Shown here in pieces: positions 32,325-42,769 of a stretch of 64,000 nt of DNA. Source of the DNA: Cristatella mucedo (Eukaryota; Bryozoa; Phylactolaemata; Cristatellidae); NCBI GenBank assembly GCA_009760855.2, contig WPIO01000019.1, forward strand, positions 2,849,501 through 2,913,500. Direction: 5' to 3'. The stretch's first letter is position 1. Every line of letters begins with the position of its first letter. The notes under the pieces were generated by a model that was not told the origin of the DNA, did no database searches, and saw nothing but the letters and a program-made list of their open reading frames with translations. A program made the position numbers and the translations under genes.

Positions 32325-33000
32325 GCCTGATGGCGCTGCACGTTTGCTCCCAGCGTTCCGTGTTCGCGAGCGTCAGCGCCATCCGGCAGTTTTAACGGCG
32401 TTTTGGCGAGACTTCTAGCGGCTATGCTGTGTGAGCAGCGGACGACAGTGCAACTCGCCTCCACACTTTGTCTCGGCTTCCGGTGCCGCCGCTGCCGATT
32501 CCGGCAGTCCTTCAAGCCTTGCTTATGATCTCTCTGCAGCGTACTTTCTTGACTTTTCTCGAAGCTTCTGAAGCTGTTGATTTTCTCAGCAGTCTGAAAA
32601 TTTTAGGCCACCTGAGGCCGTCGAGTTTTGGCACCGAAAGCTGCCGCGAACGCTTTTTCAAGTGCCAAATGCTACGCCCTAGCATAGCAGTCGCACTTGG
32701 ACGCTGTTGCGGACTGAGATTCATAAACCTTCAGAAAAAGTTTGAGCGAACGCGGGCGCGCGACGAACGCAGGCACGTGCACGCATAAACACACTCGCCT
32801 GCACTTTCGCCTGCTTGCTCACAGGGAGCTCTCGAACCAGAGAGAGAGAGAGAGTGCGGGCACACGAAAAATACGTGTGCACCTACGTATGTATCTGACA
32901 TGTTGCTCAGCTATAGCCTTGTCAGTGCTTGTCTGACCCGGAGCGCTGATCGTGCCCCTCGCTTCCAAGCTGGCTCCAATCCTAGCTCGACTTAAGACCT

Positions 33001-33228
33001 GCCACACCTAGGACATAGGACGTCCTAGGTGTGGGAACTGGGCATTGAAGCAGGAAGGATCCGCGGGAATCCCCAAGGAAGGATCCGCGAGCGAGCGGCT
33101 CCTCAAACGGTCTGCGGTCCCAGTTGCCACACCTAGGACGTAGGATGTCCTAGGTGTGGCAACTGGGCTTTGAAGGATCCGCCCAAGGAAGGATTCGCGA
33201 GTGAGCGGCTCCTCAAACGGTCTGCAGT
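33001..33228. repeat. Two-copy tandem repeat (period 125), each with a 33-bp palindrome
   Basis: Each unit starts GCCACACCTAGGAC, followed by a 7-base loop and GTCCTAGGTGTGG, then AAGGATCCGC/AAGGATTCGCGAG and CGGCTCCTCAAACGGTCTGC. The loops differ (ATAGGAC and GTAGGAT). In the second unit the arms extend to GTTGCC...GGCAAC. Confidence 0.9.
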
Positions 33229-33282
33229 GAAGGAGGCATCATGAACATGAACAAAGTGGATCGGCTCTGTCCAGCTGCTGTC

Positions 33283-33318
33283 GCGCTAGCTTCACCGAAC
33301 GCGCTAGCTTCACCGAAC
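33283..33318. repeat. 18-bp perfect tandem duplication
   Basis: GCGCTAGCTTCACCGAAC occurs twice in a row. Confidence 0.95.
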
Positions 33319-33835
33319 GCACCTCGAACTTGGAGGCCGAGACAGCTCGCTATTAACAGCTTCAATGAGCAAAGTAGTGAGTTACGAATACGGCCCTAAG
33401 GTGGCTTCTGCAATAGCATGAGCGAGGAGGCCTAGTTCGCTAACCCTAATCAGCAGGCGAGTGACAGCCGTTCGGACGAGGCGCTCTGGTGCTTGTCTAG
33501 TGTTTGCAACTTTGATCGCCAGCTAGGAAATATGCCTTAGGCATGTAGGAGGAATGGGCTGTGCAGTTGTCTGCTTTTTTTCCAAGTCACCGACGCAGCA
33601 GTCGCAAGGCCGAGTCGCTGCGAGTCTGCACTCTGTTCGGCCGCTGAAGGGGCGGCTCTGTGGCTCAAGCGAGTGCGACCCTGGCTCCGCGGCGATCGGC
33701 GGCTTCCGTTTGACAGTATGGAGCCGCAAATGAAACCCGGTTATTTTCCTTCAGGTGCGATGAGTTGGATCGATGTCGCAGATGGAGCTGGTGCACCGAC
33801 CGACTGGGCCTTCTTTGTTGGATGGTGGCCGCTGC

Positions 33836-33945
33836 GGCTGCCAGAGGTCGGCGCTGTGGCTAGCATAGGGTCTGCACTGCGGCTGCCAGAGGTCGGCTGC
33901 GGCTGCCAAAGGTCGGCGCTGTGGCTGCCAGAGGTCGGCGCTGGG
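33836..33945. repeat. Imperfect 24-bp-type minisatellite
   Basis: CGGCTGCCAGAGGTCGGC or close variants occur four times, separated by CTGTGG-type linkers. Confidence 0.8.
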
Positions 33946-34372
33946 TCAGTAAGCGTCGGCCGGCGTCGCTGGATCTGTCAGCTGTCGGCGGCTCCGGCGG
34001 CTAGTAGTCGTAGTCACTGTCGCTGCACTTAACTTGGCCTTTGAGTCTGGAATGGCTAGTAGCTCGAAGTCTCTGATCATTTCAATTAGCACGGCGCTAA
34101 TCACCTGACCCAGTTCTGTGTGTTTATTGCCCTCGGCCTTTATTACAAGGCGGGATGGTGCCTAGAGCACCTTCGCCTGAGCATGCTTGTAAGACATCGC
34201 TCACCATCGGCAACCCTGACTGCTTGTATGCATTCGAGCAGTGCTTGTGCTTGGTCACTCACAGTCCGAGCCGCTTTGAGTGTGATCCTTCTCAGGTTAG
34301 GAATGCGTGCAATGCTATCAGTGCCGTTGTCTTGGCAATTCACTAGGCTGTGTAGGCCCCTGAGCATGTGTG

Positions 34373-34440
34373 TTTGTTGGTGTGTGTGCATGCGTGCGTG
34401 CGCGCGTGATGTGTGTGCGTGTTTGTGTGTGAGTGCACGT
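34373..34440. repeat. (TG)n/(CG)n alternating tract
   Basis: GTGTGTGTGCATGCGTGCGT and following sequence alternate purine and pyrimidine for about 65 bases. Open frames through it are Cys/Val or His/Thr rich and not gene-like. Confidence 0.85.
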
Positions 34441-34960
34441 TCGTGCCCAAGCGTGAGCTCAGCCGACACAAACAGGCAGCCTATCGCTCATCGAGTTGGT
34501 CCTCCACAGGACTCGATTCAAGCAGTCCAGCTCGTGCCCCTACCGAGCCCTATCCGACAGCGAGGATTGGCAGACAGCAGGAGCAACGGCCTCGTGGTGC
34601 TGTCGCGTGGGGATTAGCTGCCCCTGCACTAGTCTATCATAAGCTTACTTGGACAGTAAACACTGCTGGGTGAGTCAAGGGCTCAGGTGGGGTTTCTACG
34701 TGGCTGCCTGCAGACTCGACCTCTGAGCTCCTACAGATGCTTGATCGTCATTGTCTGCTTGTCTCTTCCACCTCAGATTTTCATCTGGCAGAAAGATTGC
34801 AGCCAATGGGAGACGATCTAATACCTTCCCCCCCCCCATCCACGAGCATGACATGAACTGACTGCACTTACTAACTGGCAGTAACGACGTTCAGATTGTT
34901 CATACTCATGCTGCAGGCTTTTCAGGCAAAGCCAAAATTCACACCAGCAGCAAGAGGTTC

Positions 34961-35231
34961 TGCTCCTACTCTGCTGCTCCTGCTCTGCTGCTCCTGCTCT
35001 GCTGCTTCTGCTCTGCTGCTCTTGCTCTGCTGCTCTTGCTCTGCTGCTCTTGCTCTGCTGCTCCTGCTCTGCTGCTTCTGCTCTGCTGCTCTTGCTCTGC
35101 TGCTCCTGCTCTGCTGCTCCTGCTCTGCTGCCCCTGCTCTGCTGCTCCTGCTCTGCTGCTCCTGCTCTGCTGCTCCTGCTCTGCTGCCCCTGCTCTGCTA
35201 CTCCTGCTCTGCTGCTCCTGCTCTGCTGCTC
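34961..35231. repeat. 15-bp minisatellite, about 18 units
   Basis: The unit is CTGCTCTGCTGCTCC with variants ending TTC, TTG or CCC. It makes all plus frames open (Leu/Cys/Ala/Ser repeats); I do not call a gene. Confidence 0.95.
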
Positions 35232-35677
35232 ATGTTCCTCACTGTTCTAAATGACTCGTCGCTTTGAGATTAGTATAGACAGCACCTGCTAACACTTCTC
35301 ATGGCTCCTCTGCACGGTTGACTATTCCTATTAGTAATACAGCAAATGGCTGCTATAGAATAATAAATTTATGCAATGGGTGTGATATCTTGTTTCTTTT
35401 ACATTCTTCAATCAGATCAGACCTTTTTCACTGAAATTCGCGGTAAGTGGTGCCTGGAAATGCTAGCAGGGCTGAGTGTGGCAGGGCAGAGAATTCGCCT
35501 GCCGTAAGTGACTTAGTAAGTCACTTTTAATATGTAATATTATTGTAGCATTGTTAAAGTGCCCTACATGAGCTAAATCTCTTTTTTATGCAATTACCAA
35601 AAGATGGAAACTAAGCATAACAGTATAACAATTAATAACTAAATTTAGACACAGTAACATGCACAACTGTAGAATGC

Positions 35678-35828
35678 ATACCAACATACGTGTCACCCCT
35701 AACCATGTTATCATGTTGTTTATCAAGCATGATACCACTCACCATTCGATCGTGTTTCCTTTGCAGCAAGTGTAAAGCGCCTAGAAAGAGATTGAGTTCT
35801 CTGAGGGCGCTTTACTGGATGTATTATT
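35678..35828 (+). mobile_element. L2-type LINE 3' end
   Basis: Blocks CATGTTATCATGTTGTTTAT, CACTCACCATTCGATCGTG, GTAAAGCGCCTAGAAAGAG and GAGGGCGCTTTACTGG, then ATTATTA. Close to the 14.9- and 51.3-kb copies. Confidence 0.85.
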
Positions 35829-35847
35829 ACAGCTGTTCTTTATACTC

Positions 35848-35905
35848 TACTGCAAGCGATGGTGATATCCGTAAAGGCTCTTCAGAGGCTGTTAAATCAG
35901 CTAAG
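35848..35905 (+). mobile_element. SINE1 3' fragment
   Basis: CTGCAAGCGATGGTGATATC, CGTAAAGGCTCTTC and GAGGCTGTTAAATCAGCTAA match the SINE1 body. The head is missing, and the central CTATACAAAA segment is deleted. Confidence 0.75.
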
Positions 35906-36342
35906 TATAAGACCCGTGGGTAATGCATGCGTAGCAGATTGCATAACTAAATTTAAATATTACATAGGCTGAAAGTACCGCGGGTGGATGTATAGAAATA
36001 CTATCAACTCTACCCCGCGAGATCATCTTTGGAGTAATCTGGAAAGGCTCTTTACAAGCCCTTCAAGCCTAGTAGCCAAACCTAAGAGGTAAGGGTGTAG
36101 CTAGGATTTTAATATGCGGTTCAAACTTCACACCTGAGCCGGCTAGCCGCTCTAAAAAGTTGTTATTCAACATTTGTTGCTATTTTAACTGTTCGCGTGA
36201 ATTTGTGGTTGTGTTTTTAGCAATTTTGAAAATGATTGAGCTCCTTGGCAAGGGCGCGCCGCCAGGAAGCTTCACGCCAAAACTAAGAAGAAATTCTTAC
36301 TGCTACTCGAAGGCCTCTAAGGTGGCGCTCGCCCATGCCTCT

Positions 36343-36401
36343 TTAAATCTGTCCAAACAGGATAACCTGCTTAGCAGGTTATTCTGTTTGGACAGATTTA
36401 A
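36343..36401. repeat. 59-bp near-perfect palindrome
   Basis: Arms of 29 bases (TTAAATCTGTCCAAACAGG..., ...TCTGTTTGGACAGATTTAA) with one mismatch and a single-base centre. TA dinucleotides lie at both ends, as in foldback elements with TA target sites. Confidence 0.95.
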
Positions 36402-36889
36402 CAAGATTCAACAGCTTAATTACTGCCGCGAAGCCTCTCGGACGCCGGCACATCGGCTGCTACATCCTCTCGCCTGAACTAGACGCCACTGGAGTAATCA
36501 AGACAATCGACTGGACGGCGGGCGCTGGCTGCAGTCGGGCACCGCGGCAGCCAGGAGGCGTAGTCGGGGGGGGGGGCTGGCCGTACCTCACGCGATTGCC
36601 TCCGGATCAGGAGAGGGCGACCTCGGCCAACCGAGCGGTGACATTCGGAGGCGTGGCGCGGCGGAGGCAATGATCGATGCTTCCCGCTAAGGAAACCCCG
36701 GCCCGGCCCGCCCAAACCGCTCCGCACTTCTTTCATCACCGCTTGCCGAGCCAACCAAGTCGTTCCTTTAGGCTTACCACACCCCATTTCGGCTCGAATT
36801 TCCGACCGGCAGGTGGCGCTACGGTCACCACCTGCCTCTAACCGTTTTTAAGCGAGCTACGGATCGCCGCCTAGTCAGTAGCCGCCGAG
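36402..36889 (+). promoter_or_regulatory. GC-rich upstream region of the 36.9-kb frame
   Basis: GC- and CpG-rich, with a G9-10 run near 36567. It leads to a CCGCCGAGATGG start context. No TATA box seen. It may be a promoter/5' UTR by position only. Confidence 0.3.
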
Positions 36890-37780
36890 ATGGCCTGCCT
36901 AGACGCACTGAAGGTGTACTTGACGCTGATGGTGCTGCTTCCGGCTATCCTCACCGCCTACGTCCTGGCTGCTGGCTCCGAGCTGCCGAAGGTGGCCTCG
37001 GCGACGGCGGCCACGACGATCCGCGTCGGCGTGCAGCCGAAAACCGTTGAACGACCGAAGGGGGCCGATTCGAAGCTCGCCGAGGCCAAAGGCCCAACGA
37101 CAGCCAGCGTCTTCGGCTTGGCAAGAGCTCTCAACGAAACGAGTGGCGCCGACGAAAGATGCAGGATGCCGGCAGCGACGACCACGACGACCACGAGCCT
37201 TCCGCTGCCGACCACTGGCGCCGCTCTCTCCAAGCCGCCGAGAAAGACCAAGTCGAAGAGCCAGCCTGTCCCGATATGTCCCAAGTCTCAAGCGGACGTC
37301 GTCACCAGCCTCCAGCAAAATTATCGGCTCTGTGCCGACCGCAGAACGGGCGCCATCAAGTCGGCAGCTCGAGCTCGAATCTCGGCACTGAAGGCGCTGT
37401 CGGTCGCAGACGCCATCGCCAGGCGTATCGCCAAGGGTAAAGGCAACGGCGGAAAAAATGTAGAAGCGATCGGCACCACAGTCAACGGCCAAGGCTACGG
37501 CGGCAAAGTCAACGGCGACATCAGCAGTGGCAACGACGTCAACGGCCGGGGTAAGGGTAGCGGCAATGCTGTTGCCAACGGTAAAGGCAAAGTCGGCGGT
37601 GCTAAAACCAGACGCATCGACAGCGCTAAAGGCAACGGCGGCTCTAGCAGCAAAAGTGGCAACGGAGGTGGCCGCAAAGGCAGCAGAGGAAATGGCAAAA
37701 AAAGTGGCAACGGCAGCGACAACTTGGCGAGCTCGAACCTGGTCGCGTTGAACTACTTACCAGGTTCTCGAAGGGGCTAG
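36890..37780 (+). CDS. Putative secreted Gly/Lys/Asn-rich protein
   Basis: A single open frame of 296 codons with a good start context (GCCGAGATGG). Residues 1-28 (MACLDALKVYLTLMVLLPAI then LTAYVLAA) look like a signal peptide, so the product should enter the secretory pathway. Residues 30-125 are Ala/Thr/Lys-rich. Residues 126-185 (PICPKSQADVVTSLQQNYRL, then CADRRTGAIKSAARARISAL) look helical, with two cysteines. From about 186 to 285 it is a repeat-like Gly-Asn-Lys tract (GKGNGG, NGKGKVGG, GNGGGRKG). The true end is uncertain, because GGTAAAGGC repeats and CAAAG|GTGAGG (37800) look like splice donors. I do not recognise the family. Disordered matrix-type proteins and a diverged secreted ligand are both possible. 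Confidence 0.5.
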   Translation: MACLDALKVYLTLMVLLPAILTAYVLAAGSELPKVASATAATTIRVGVQPKTVERPKGADSKLAEAKGPTTASVFGLARALNETSGADERCRMPAATTTTTTSLPLPTTGAALSKPPRKTKSKSQPVPICPKSQADVVTSLQQNYRLCADRRTGAIKSAARARISALKALSVADAIARRIAKGKGNGGKNVEAIGTTVNGQGYGGKVNGDISSGNDVNGRGKGSGNAVANGKGKVGGAKTRRIDSAKGNGGSSSKSGNGGGRKGSRGNGKKSGNGSDNLASSNLVALNYLPGSRRG

Positions 37781-37799
37781 TAGCACCTCCGCTCAACAA

Positions 37800-38984
37800 A
37801 GGTGAGGTCGAGCGCAGCGCTAATCGCGAGCCGCCAAACAACGACCTGGGTCGTGAAGAGCCAGCACTTTGCTCATGGGCTAAAGGCGCTTGAACGTTCA
37901 CGCGAGTCTCGTTTTGTCTTTTACAGCTCCTCGCCCAAACGAGCGTCAATTGTGCTCCCTTTAGCAACACCGAGAGAAGCAGACGAAGCGCGGCGGCGAG
38001 GAAGCAAAGGATGACAGCGATCGATGATGGGCGAGAGAATCGCGGCTCGACGGCGAACGCTCGCGCCCATGACGGCCTGATCCGCACGTGATGTCCATAC
38101 GTGGACTGCAGGCATGATTTAGTTGCACTGTAGCAATTCTGGTTCCGTAGATTAAACTGTGAGATTAGAAATGGCGTCTCAATATGCTATTCGCACGCGT
38201 TTCTCGAAGCCACGCCGATCGAAGCAGCATCCGCTCGTAGCCATAATGATACTGCAATCAAGCGGCTGGACACCTTGCCTGCCGCGCGTGGAGTTTTTCT
38301 ACCGAAACCGAGTACATATGGCATTTACTTCTAGACTATAAGAAAAAACCACTGCATTCAAAAAGTTTCTGCATTGCTCGGCGATCTCTTGTAGCCGCGC
38401 TGGAAGTGTTGCCTCGGAGGGACTGACCAAAGACGTCTTTCGGTAGCCAAGATTTTTGGTTAGAAAGAGGCATAAACGAACCTTGCTCCCAAATCCCAAA
38501 AGCCTATTGGCGGCCAATCTTATCAGCGCCCTTTCGTGGCCAGTCGAACGGCGACGGAACTGCTCCGAGAGCTGGCTGTGGCGCTTGCACTGAAGCAAGC
38601 GGCGGGGGGGGGGGAGAATCGCTTGAGCAGCAGAGCCATTATTCAAGCTGTCGAAGTGTTGTATAGCTCGTTTGTAGCTGTTAGCTTCGCCGCCGAGTTT
38701 CCACCGCCTAGCAGAGTAGATACGTGCTCGTTTGACCTCAAAGCCCTGCTAGGGTTGGCGGCATCCCTAGCGAGTTAGGCGACAGTGGCTCTACCCTCGA
38801 CTTGGGCAATGGAAACGCTAAACCCACCGTGAAGGTGGCGTGGTCTGTGCACCGCTATAGCGCTTTGAGCGGCCGAGCTCGACAGAAAGCGACCGTGTTA
38901 GCAGCCATGCGTGCGTTTCTCGCCTGCGTGCATGGGTTCGTGGGTATGATTGCATAAAACGTCGCTTTGGGCTAAATCGGCCAG
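37800..38984. other. No recognised feature
   Basis: Possible intron or 3' region of the preceding frame, with a G10 run at 38603. Open frames on both strands have no motif. Confidence 0.35.
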
Positions 38985-39440
38985 ATTGCGACTGACATTC
39001 GTCATTCGAGGTTCCTGAATTACAGCGGCTAGGAACCGATAATGCGATGACCTACAAAAGCCGACGCTATGCAATAGGCAGGGAGTTTTGCTTCCGGATT
39101 TGGCATTAGCACTTGAGTTGAGTTTAGATCTAGACTGCGGAGCCGTTGGTGTGCGTCATGGCCGTGGCCGCTGCTGAATGCCCGTAACCCTCCGCTGCCG
39201 TCGAATAGACTTCCCACGTTATGGATGTGGACTCGTTATGTTAAGTCTTTTGGCGATCTTTGTCTCGGCCGTGCTCCCCCTACAGACAGTCAACATACCA
39301 GCGTGCATTAATGCTGCACCAACAAGCCGGTACATGCGATACAAGGTCCAGGCGCCGGCAGTATTCGTTGCTCGTCGGCTGAGACTAGCGCCGTTACGAA
39401 TGCTGTGCTTGCGGCCTAGTTCTGTCCAAATGTGAAAGCC
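38985..39440 (+). repeat. Dispersed repeat D, longest copy
   Basis: Contains, in order, TGAATTACAGCGGCTAGGAA, CGTCGAATAGACTTCCC, TACAAGGTCCAGGCGCCGG, GTTACGAATGCTGTGCTTGC and TTCTGTCCAAATGTGAAAGC. Similar ordered blocks occur at 15.0-16.3 and 22.4-22.8 kb. No coding motif or terminal structure recognised. Confidence 0.6.
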
Positions 39441-39544
39441 GCTGACCATATTTGTAGTATCCATGACTGTGGAGAGCCGTCTACACGACAAGCGTAGCGT
39501 CTGCAGTTCGCTAATCGCATCGTCGATGCAGTGCAGCTCACGTA

Positions 39545-40395
39545 AATCTTTTTAGGTCAATTTGAGAAAGTTTGTTGCCACCATCCGAAAGCGAATGTCA
39601 GAAATACATGCCACAAGGGGCTTGAGAGATGTTGAAGAGCTGGTCGGCAGAGAGGTATCAAAGCACTCGTTCAGCCACATGCCATCTGTATAAAAATTAA
39701 AGCCTAGATTGTGCCTGGTGATTGCATCGGCAAAAGGGAGACTATAAATTGTAAAAAAATCGGGATCAGGCATATTTCAATAGGTAACTCATACTTTAGA
39801 GACCCCTCAGATGACTGCTGCCCGTTGACATCGATGCTCTTGAATTTCTTACTGAGATTTGACCTAAACTATCATGATGCGATACCATTGATGTACAGGC
39901 GAGATTAAAGTCACTCAATAAGGATTGCATGATCAGAGGTATCAATAGCTGCCTAAAGACCAAGAAAAAAGACTACCAAAGTCAGCATTCGTGATAAGTT
40001 CGTCATGCACTCGAAGCAGTGCTCACTCTTTTGAGTGATTAGCTCCACAACCTGGCTGGAACTTGCTAGGCAGATATGAAGTTAGACGTACAAGTTCAAC
40101 TGGTCGGTCACTACTCCATCGAGCATCTTCGAAAGGAGATTGTGCGGAAGTTGCTTAGACTCTTCTGGTCTACTGTTTCTTTCGTAATGAGTGGCCCTAA
40201 CAGCAAACCTTGCATGCTATTTATGCAGAGCAACAGCAAATACACGAATCTCAGACGAATAACAGTGAGTTTAAGGTCTGGAGGACTAGTAGTCTTCTTA
40301 GACCGGAAGATAAACTTCAAAATGAGCTCATCAGAGACTGGCTTTAAGATAGACATTGAGGGAATGCAATTAACTGTGGGCTTTGAGGTCATTAG
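39545..40395 (-). pseudogene. L2-type LINE ORF2 (RT) remnant
   Basis: On minus, the upstream end (about 40200-40120) encodes SLSNFRTISF, equivalent to the SLKNYRPIS entry to the RT domain. Further along come a YSLPFADAITRHNLGFNFYT stretch (39745 downward; other copies [20 protein letters not shown]) and VACISDIRFRMVATNFLKL. The catalytic YADD is replaced (YTDG), and frames are broken in between. No endonuclease or 3' tail seen. Confidence 0.75.
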
Positions 40396-40399
40396 GATT

Positions 40400-40704
40400 G
40401 TTACCTTGGGGATGACCTACCCGAACTTACCAGTCTTTCTGACAGATAAACTATCGAATCGATCTACTTTATCGCCACAAGGATCAGATCGCTAGGTGCT
40501 GAGGTGCTGACCTGGGATTGGTGACGGAGATAGTCACTGCTTATTATTATTAGCATTTTTAGGTTGTGTATCTGTGATTCCACTATTTTATTTATTCATT
40601 CTAGATTAAGTCTTAGCTGGGATAGATTGATGCGACCTACCGCAGTCCTCGTATGCCAGTCGATGGACAGTCGCTCCTGATCTTTTGTGTCTTTCTCAAG
40701 CTCT
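40400..40704. other. No recognised feature
   Basis: Short stretch between LINE fragments; nothing recognised. Confidence 0.4.
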
Positions 40705-40965
40705 TGCTTAGTAATGTACCTCCGTCTGTAACTCCACAAAGTCATTAAGACCATGTGGGTGTTACGCAGGAGAGATTTGTATAGCGCACGCACAGCCTAA
40801 GCGGCTTTTGGTACGCATTCGGTAGCCAACAGAATTCGTCTCACGCAACAAAGAGAAAGTGGGAAGCATAGCAGTCAATCAGGAGAGCAGTTGAGGTAGT
40901 GATTAGCATAGAAGTAGCAGCTCAGGACCGCTGAAAAGGATGTGCCATAGTCGGCAGTAGAAGAG
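40705..40965 (-). mobile_element. LINE-A 3' fragment
   Basis: On minus: the ...YRMRTE-type block (about 40800-40860) and the end with GGAGTTACAGACGGAGGTAC at 40715-40735. 5'-truncated, no RT core. Confidence 0.75.
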
Positions 40966-40969
40966 TCCT

Positions 40970-42765
40970 AACTGGTTTAATTTTTGAAGGAAATCACAGG
41001 CTATCTATGCGAGGAAGTATTGTGGGCTTAATCAGCCGCGAAAACTTGTTTACAACGTCGGCTTGTGTGGTGTTGTAGCATTCTATCAGTGAGGGCAGGT
41101 TGGACAGTGTATTATGAAGCTATGGCAATGAAGATATTTTTGTTCAGACTGCTTCAATGTCAAAGCCTTGTAGACTGAATGAGATCGCATGCGGTCAGAC
41201 TTGCTGACTTTGGTAAGAATAAAATATTATTAATTTGCATACAAATTAATTAAATAATAAGAGTTGACGCAGTACAATTGCGGGAGAATCGTGTTTGTGC
41301 ATTTATGTGAAGTGAGCCATGCACAGAAGCCACTGGAGAAAATGAATCCGTCACTGTACGTCATTAGGCACACTTTGGATCAATGTTCTAATAGATATGA
41401 ATGCTAGTTAAAATCACCTGCAACAAGAAAGGGGCGATTTATGGAGCACAGATTCAAAAAAGCGTCGGAAAATTTGAAAAGAAGTAAGACTTGGTACCTG
41501 TGGGGTTATAGATTATCGCTACTATTGGTAACTTGGTGTTGGAGGGACTCAAAACATGAGATTCGTAGGAGAGTTCGCTCCGAGGAGATTGCAAACGGCT
41601 TGAAATTGCGAGCATGTGACAGTAGCTGCTTGCTCCCCTACAAGTTTCCATTGATCTCCGGGTATGAAAGGGCGTATGTTGGAGTGGCGTCGGTTAGGGT
41701 TGGTCTGGAAGTGTGTCCATTTCAGCCATGTCTTCTCGGTCAAACCAAAAAGGTCAAGAGCGGCGTCAAGAACGATGTCTGGTATTGCTGGGAATTTCTT
41801 GCACATTGAACGCGAGTTCGATAGGCACAGCGAGTGGCCTCCTTGGTAGGCCTGACGATGACCACCACGTCAGAATGGTTCACAGCAGTGCTTGAGCGAG
41901 AGCTGTGCGGCTCATGACGATGGCTGAAAATATCGAAACAGCTGCTTTTTACCACCCACCCCCTCTCTTGTAGCAAACAGAGGGAGATTCCCATCTCACG
42001 AACCTTCGGAGAAGCCGCAGCAACCAACAATGCAGTTCAACGGCAATAGCGAAACGAGAAAGGTATATGAGACTGTCCCGAATAGTAATGTCACTAAGAT
42101 TTTGCGAAGTCAAGTTAGTGACACCGTCTTGGGTGCGTGAGTATCAGCCGAAAGGGCGGCAGATCACGTGAGGTGGAGCTTACCGACTGGACCGTGGGCC
42201 CAAGTGGCGAGCGTTTAGATATCAGATGTACGCAGGCACACAATTTCTTACGCACTATGTTCAAAATCAAATAGATTTGTCTGAACAAGGTCTTAGCTGT
42301 ATCATTTTCAGCGATCGACGCCCGTAAGAAATAGGATTTTTGGAAAATTCTGCTATGGTCATTTGATGATAGCAGCGCTTTGTGAATCCGTTGTCTTGCT
42401 CCGAAGAAATGTATCAGTGGTCGACCGTATCAGCTCAGGTATATGTTTGGGGTAGGCTAATGCAGATGCGTAGTAAGACCTTTCGGCGCCGGGGACTGAG
42501 CTAAAAATGGCGCCCCCTCCCGTTGTCAAAAGTTGCTGCGAAATAGCCCCACCACGGCATAAATGCAAAGAACACACGCTAGCAGGCATAATGAGTCGAT
42601 ACAGTTGTATTTAATGGTAGTAAAGGAACAAGGTAGCTATCTCGGCTATAACTCATGGGAAAATTCTTCTGGCCTTGAATGTGGCAAACTGGCCCATTAC
42701 AATTTGAAAGTCGATATTTTCCAATTTTCTTTCTATATACTTACTTAACAAGGATGAACCATAGA
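40970..42765. other. No recognised gene
   Basis: Several short frames on both strands (for example 41441-41809 plus). None carries a known motif. The right edge lies just beyond the decayed C-terminus of the hAT relic. Confidence 0.35.
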
Positions 42766-42769
42766 GTCA

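Noticed and set aside
34896-35267. Cys/Leu-rich secreted peptide (SCSAALALLLLLCC repeats)
   Set aside because: All three plus frames are open because of the 15-bp repeat; no start context, signal-peptide logic or flanking exon supports a gene.
38545-38580. RRRNCSE reading near 38.55 kb as the Wnt RWNC block
   Set aside because: The Trp is missing, no exon boundaries fit and the surrounding frame ends in a stop soon after.
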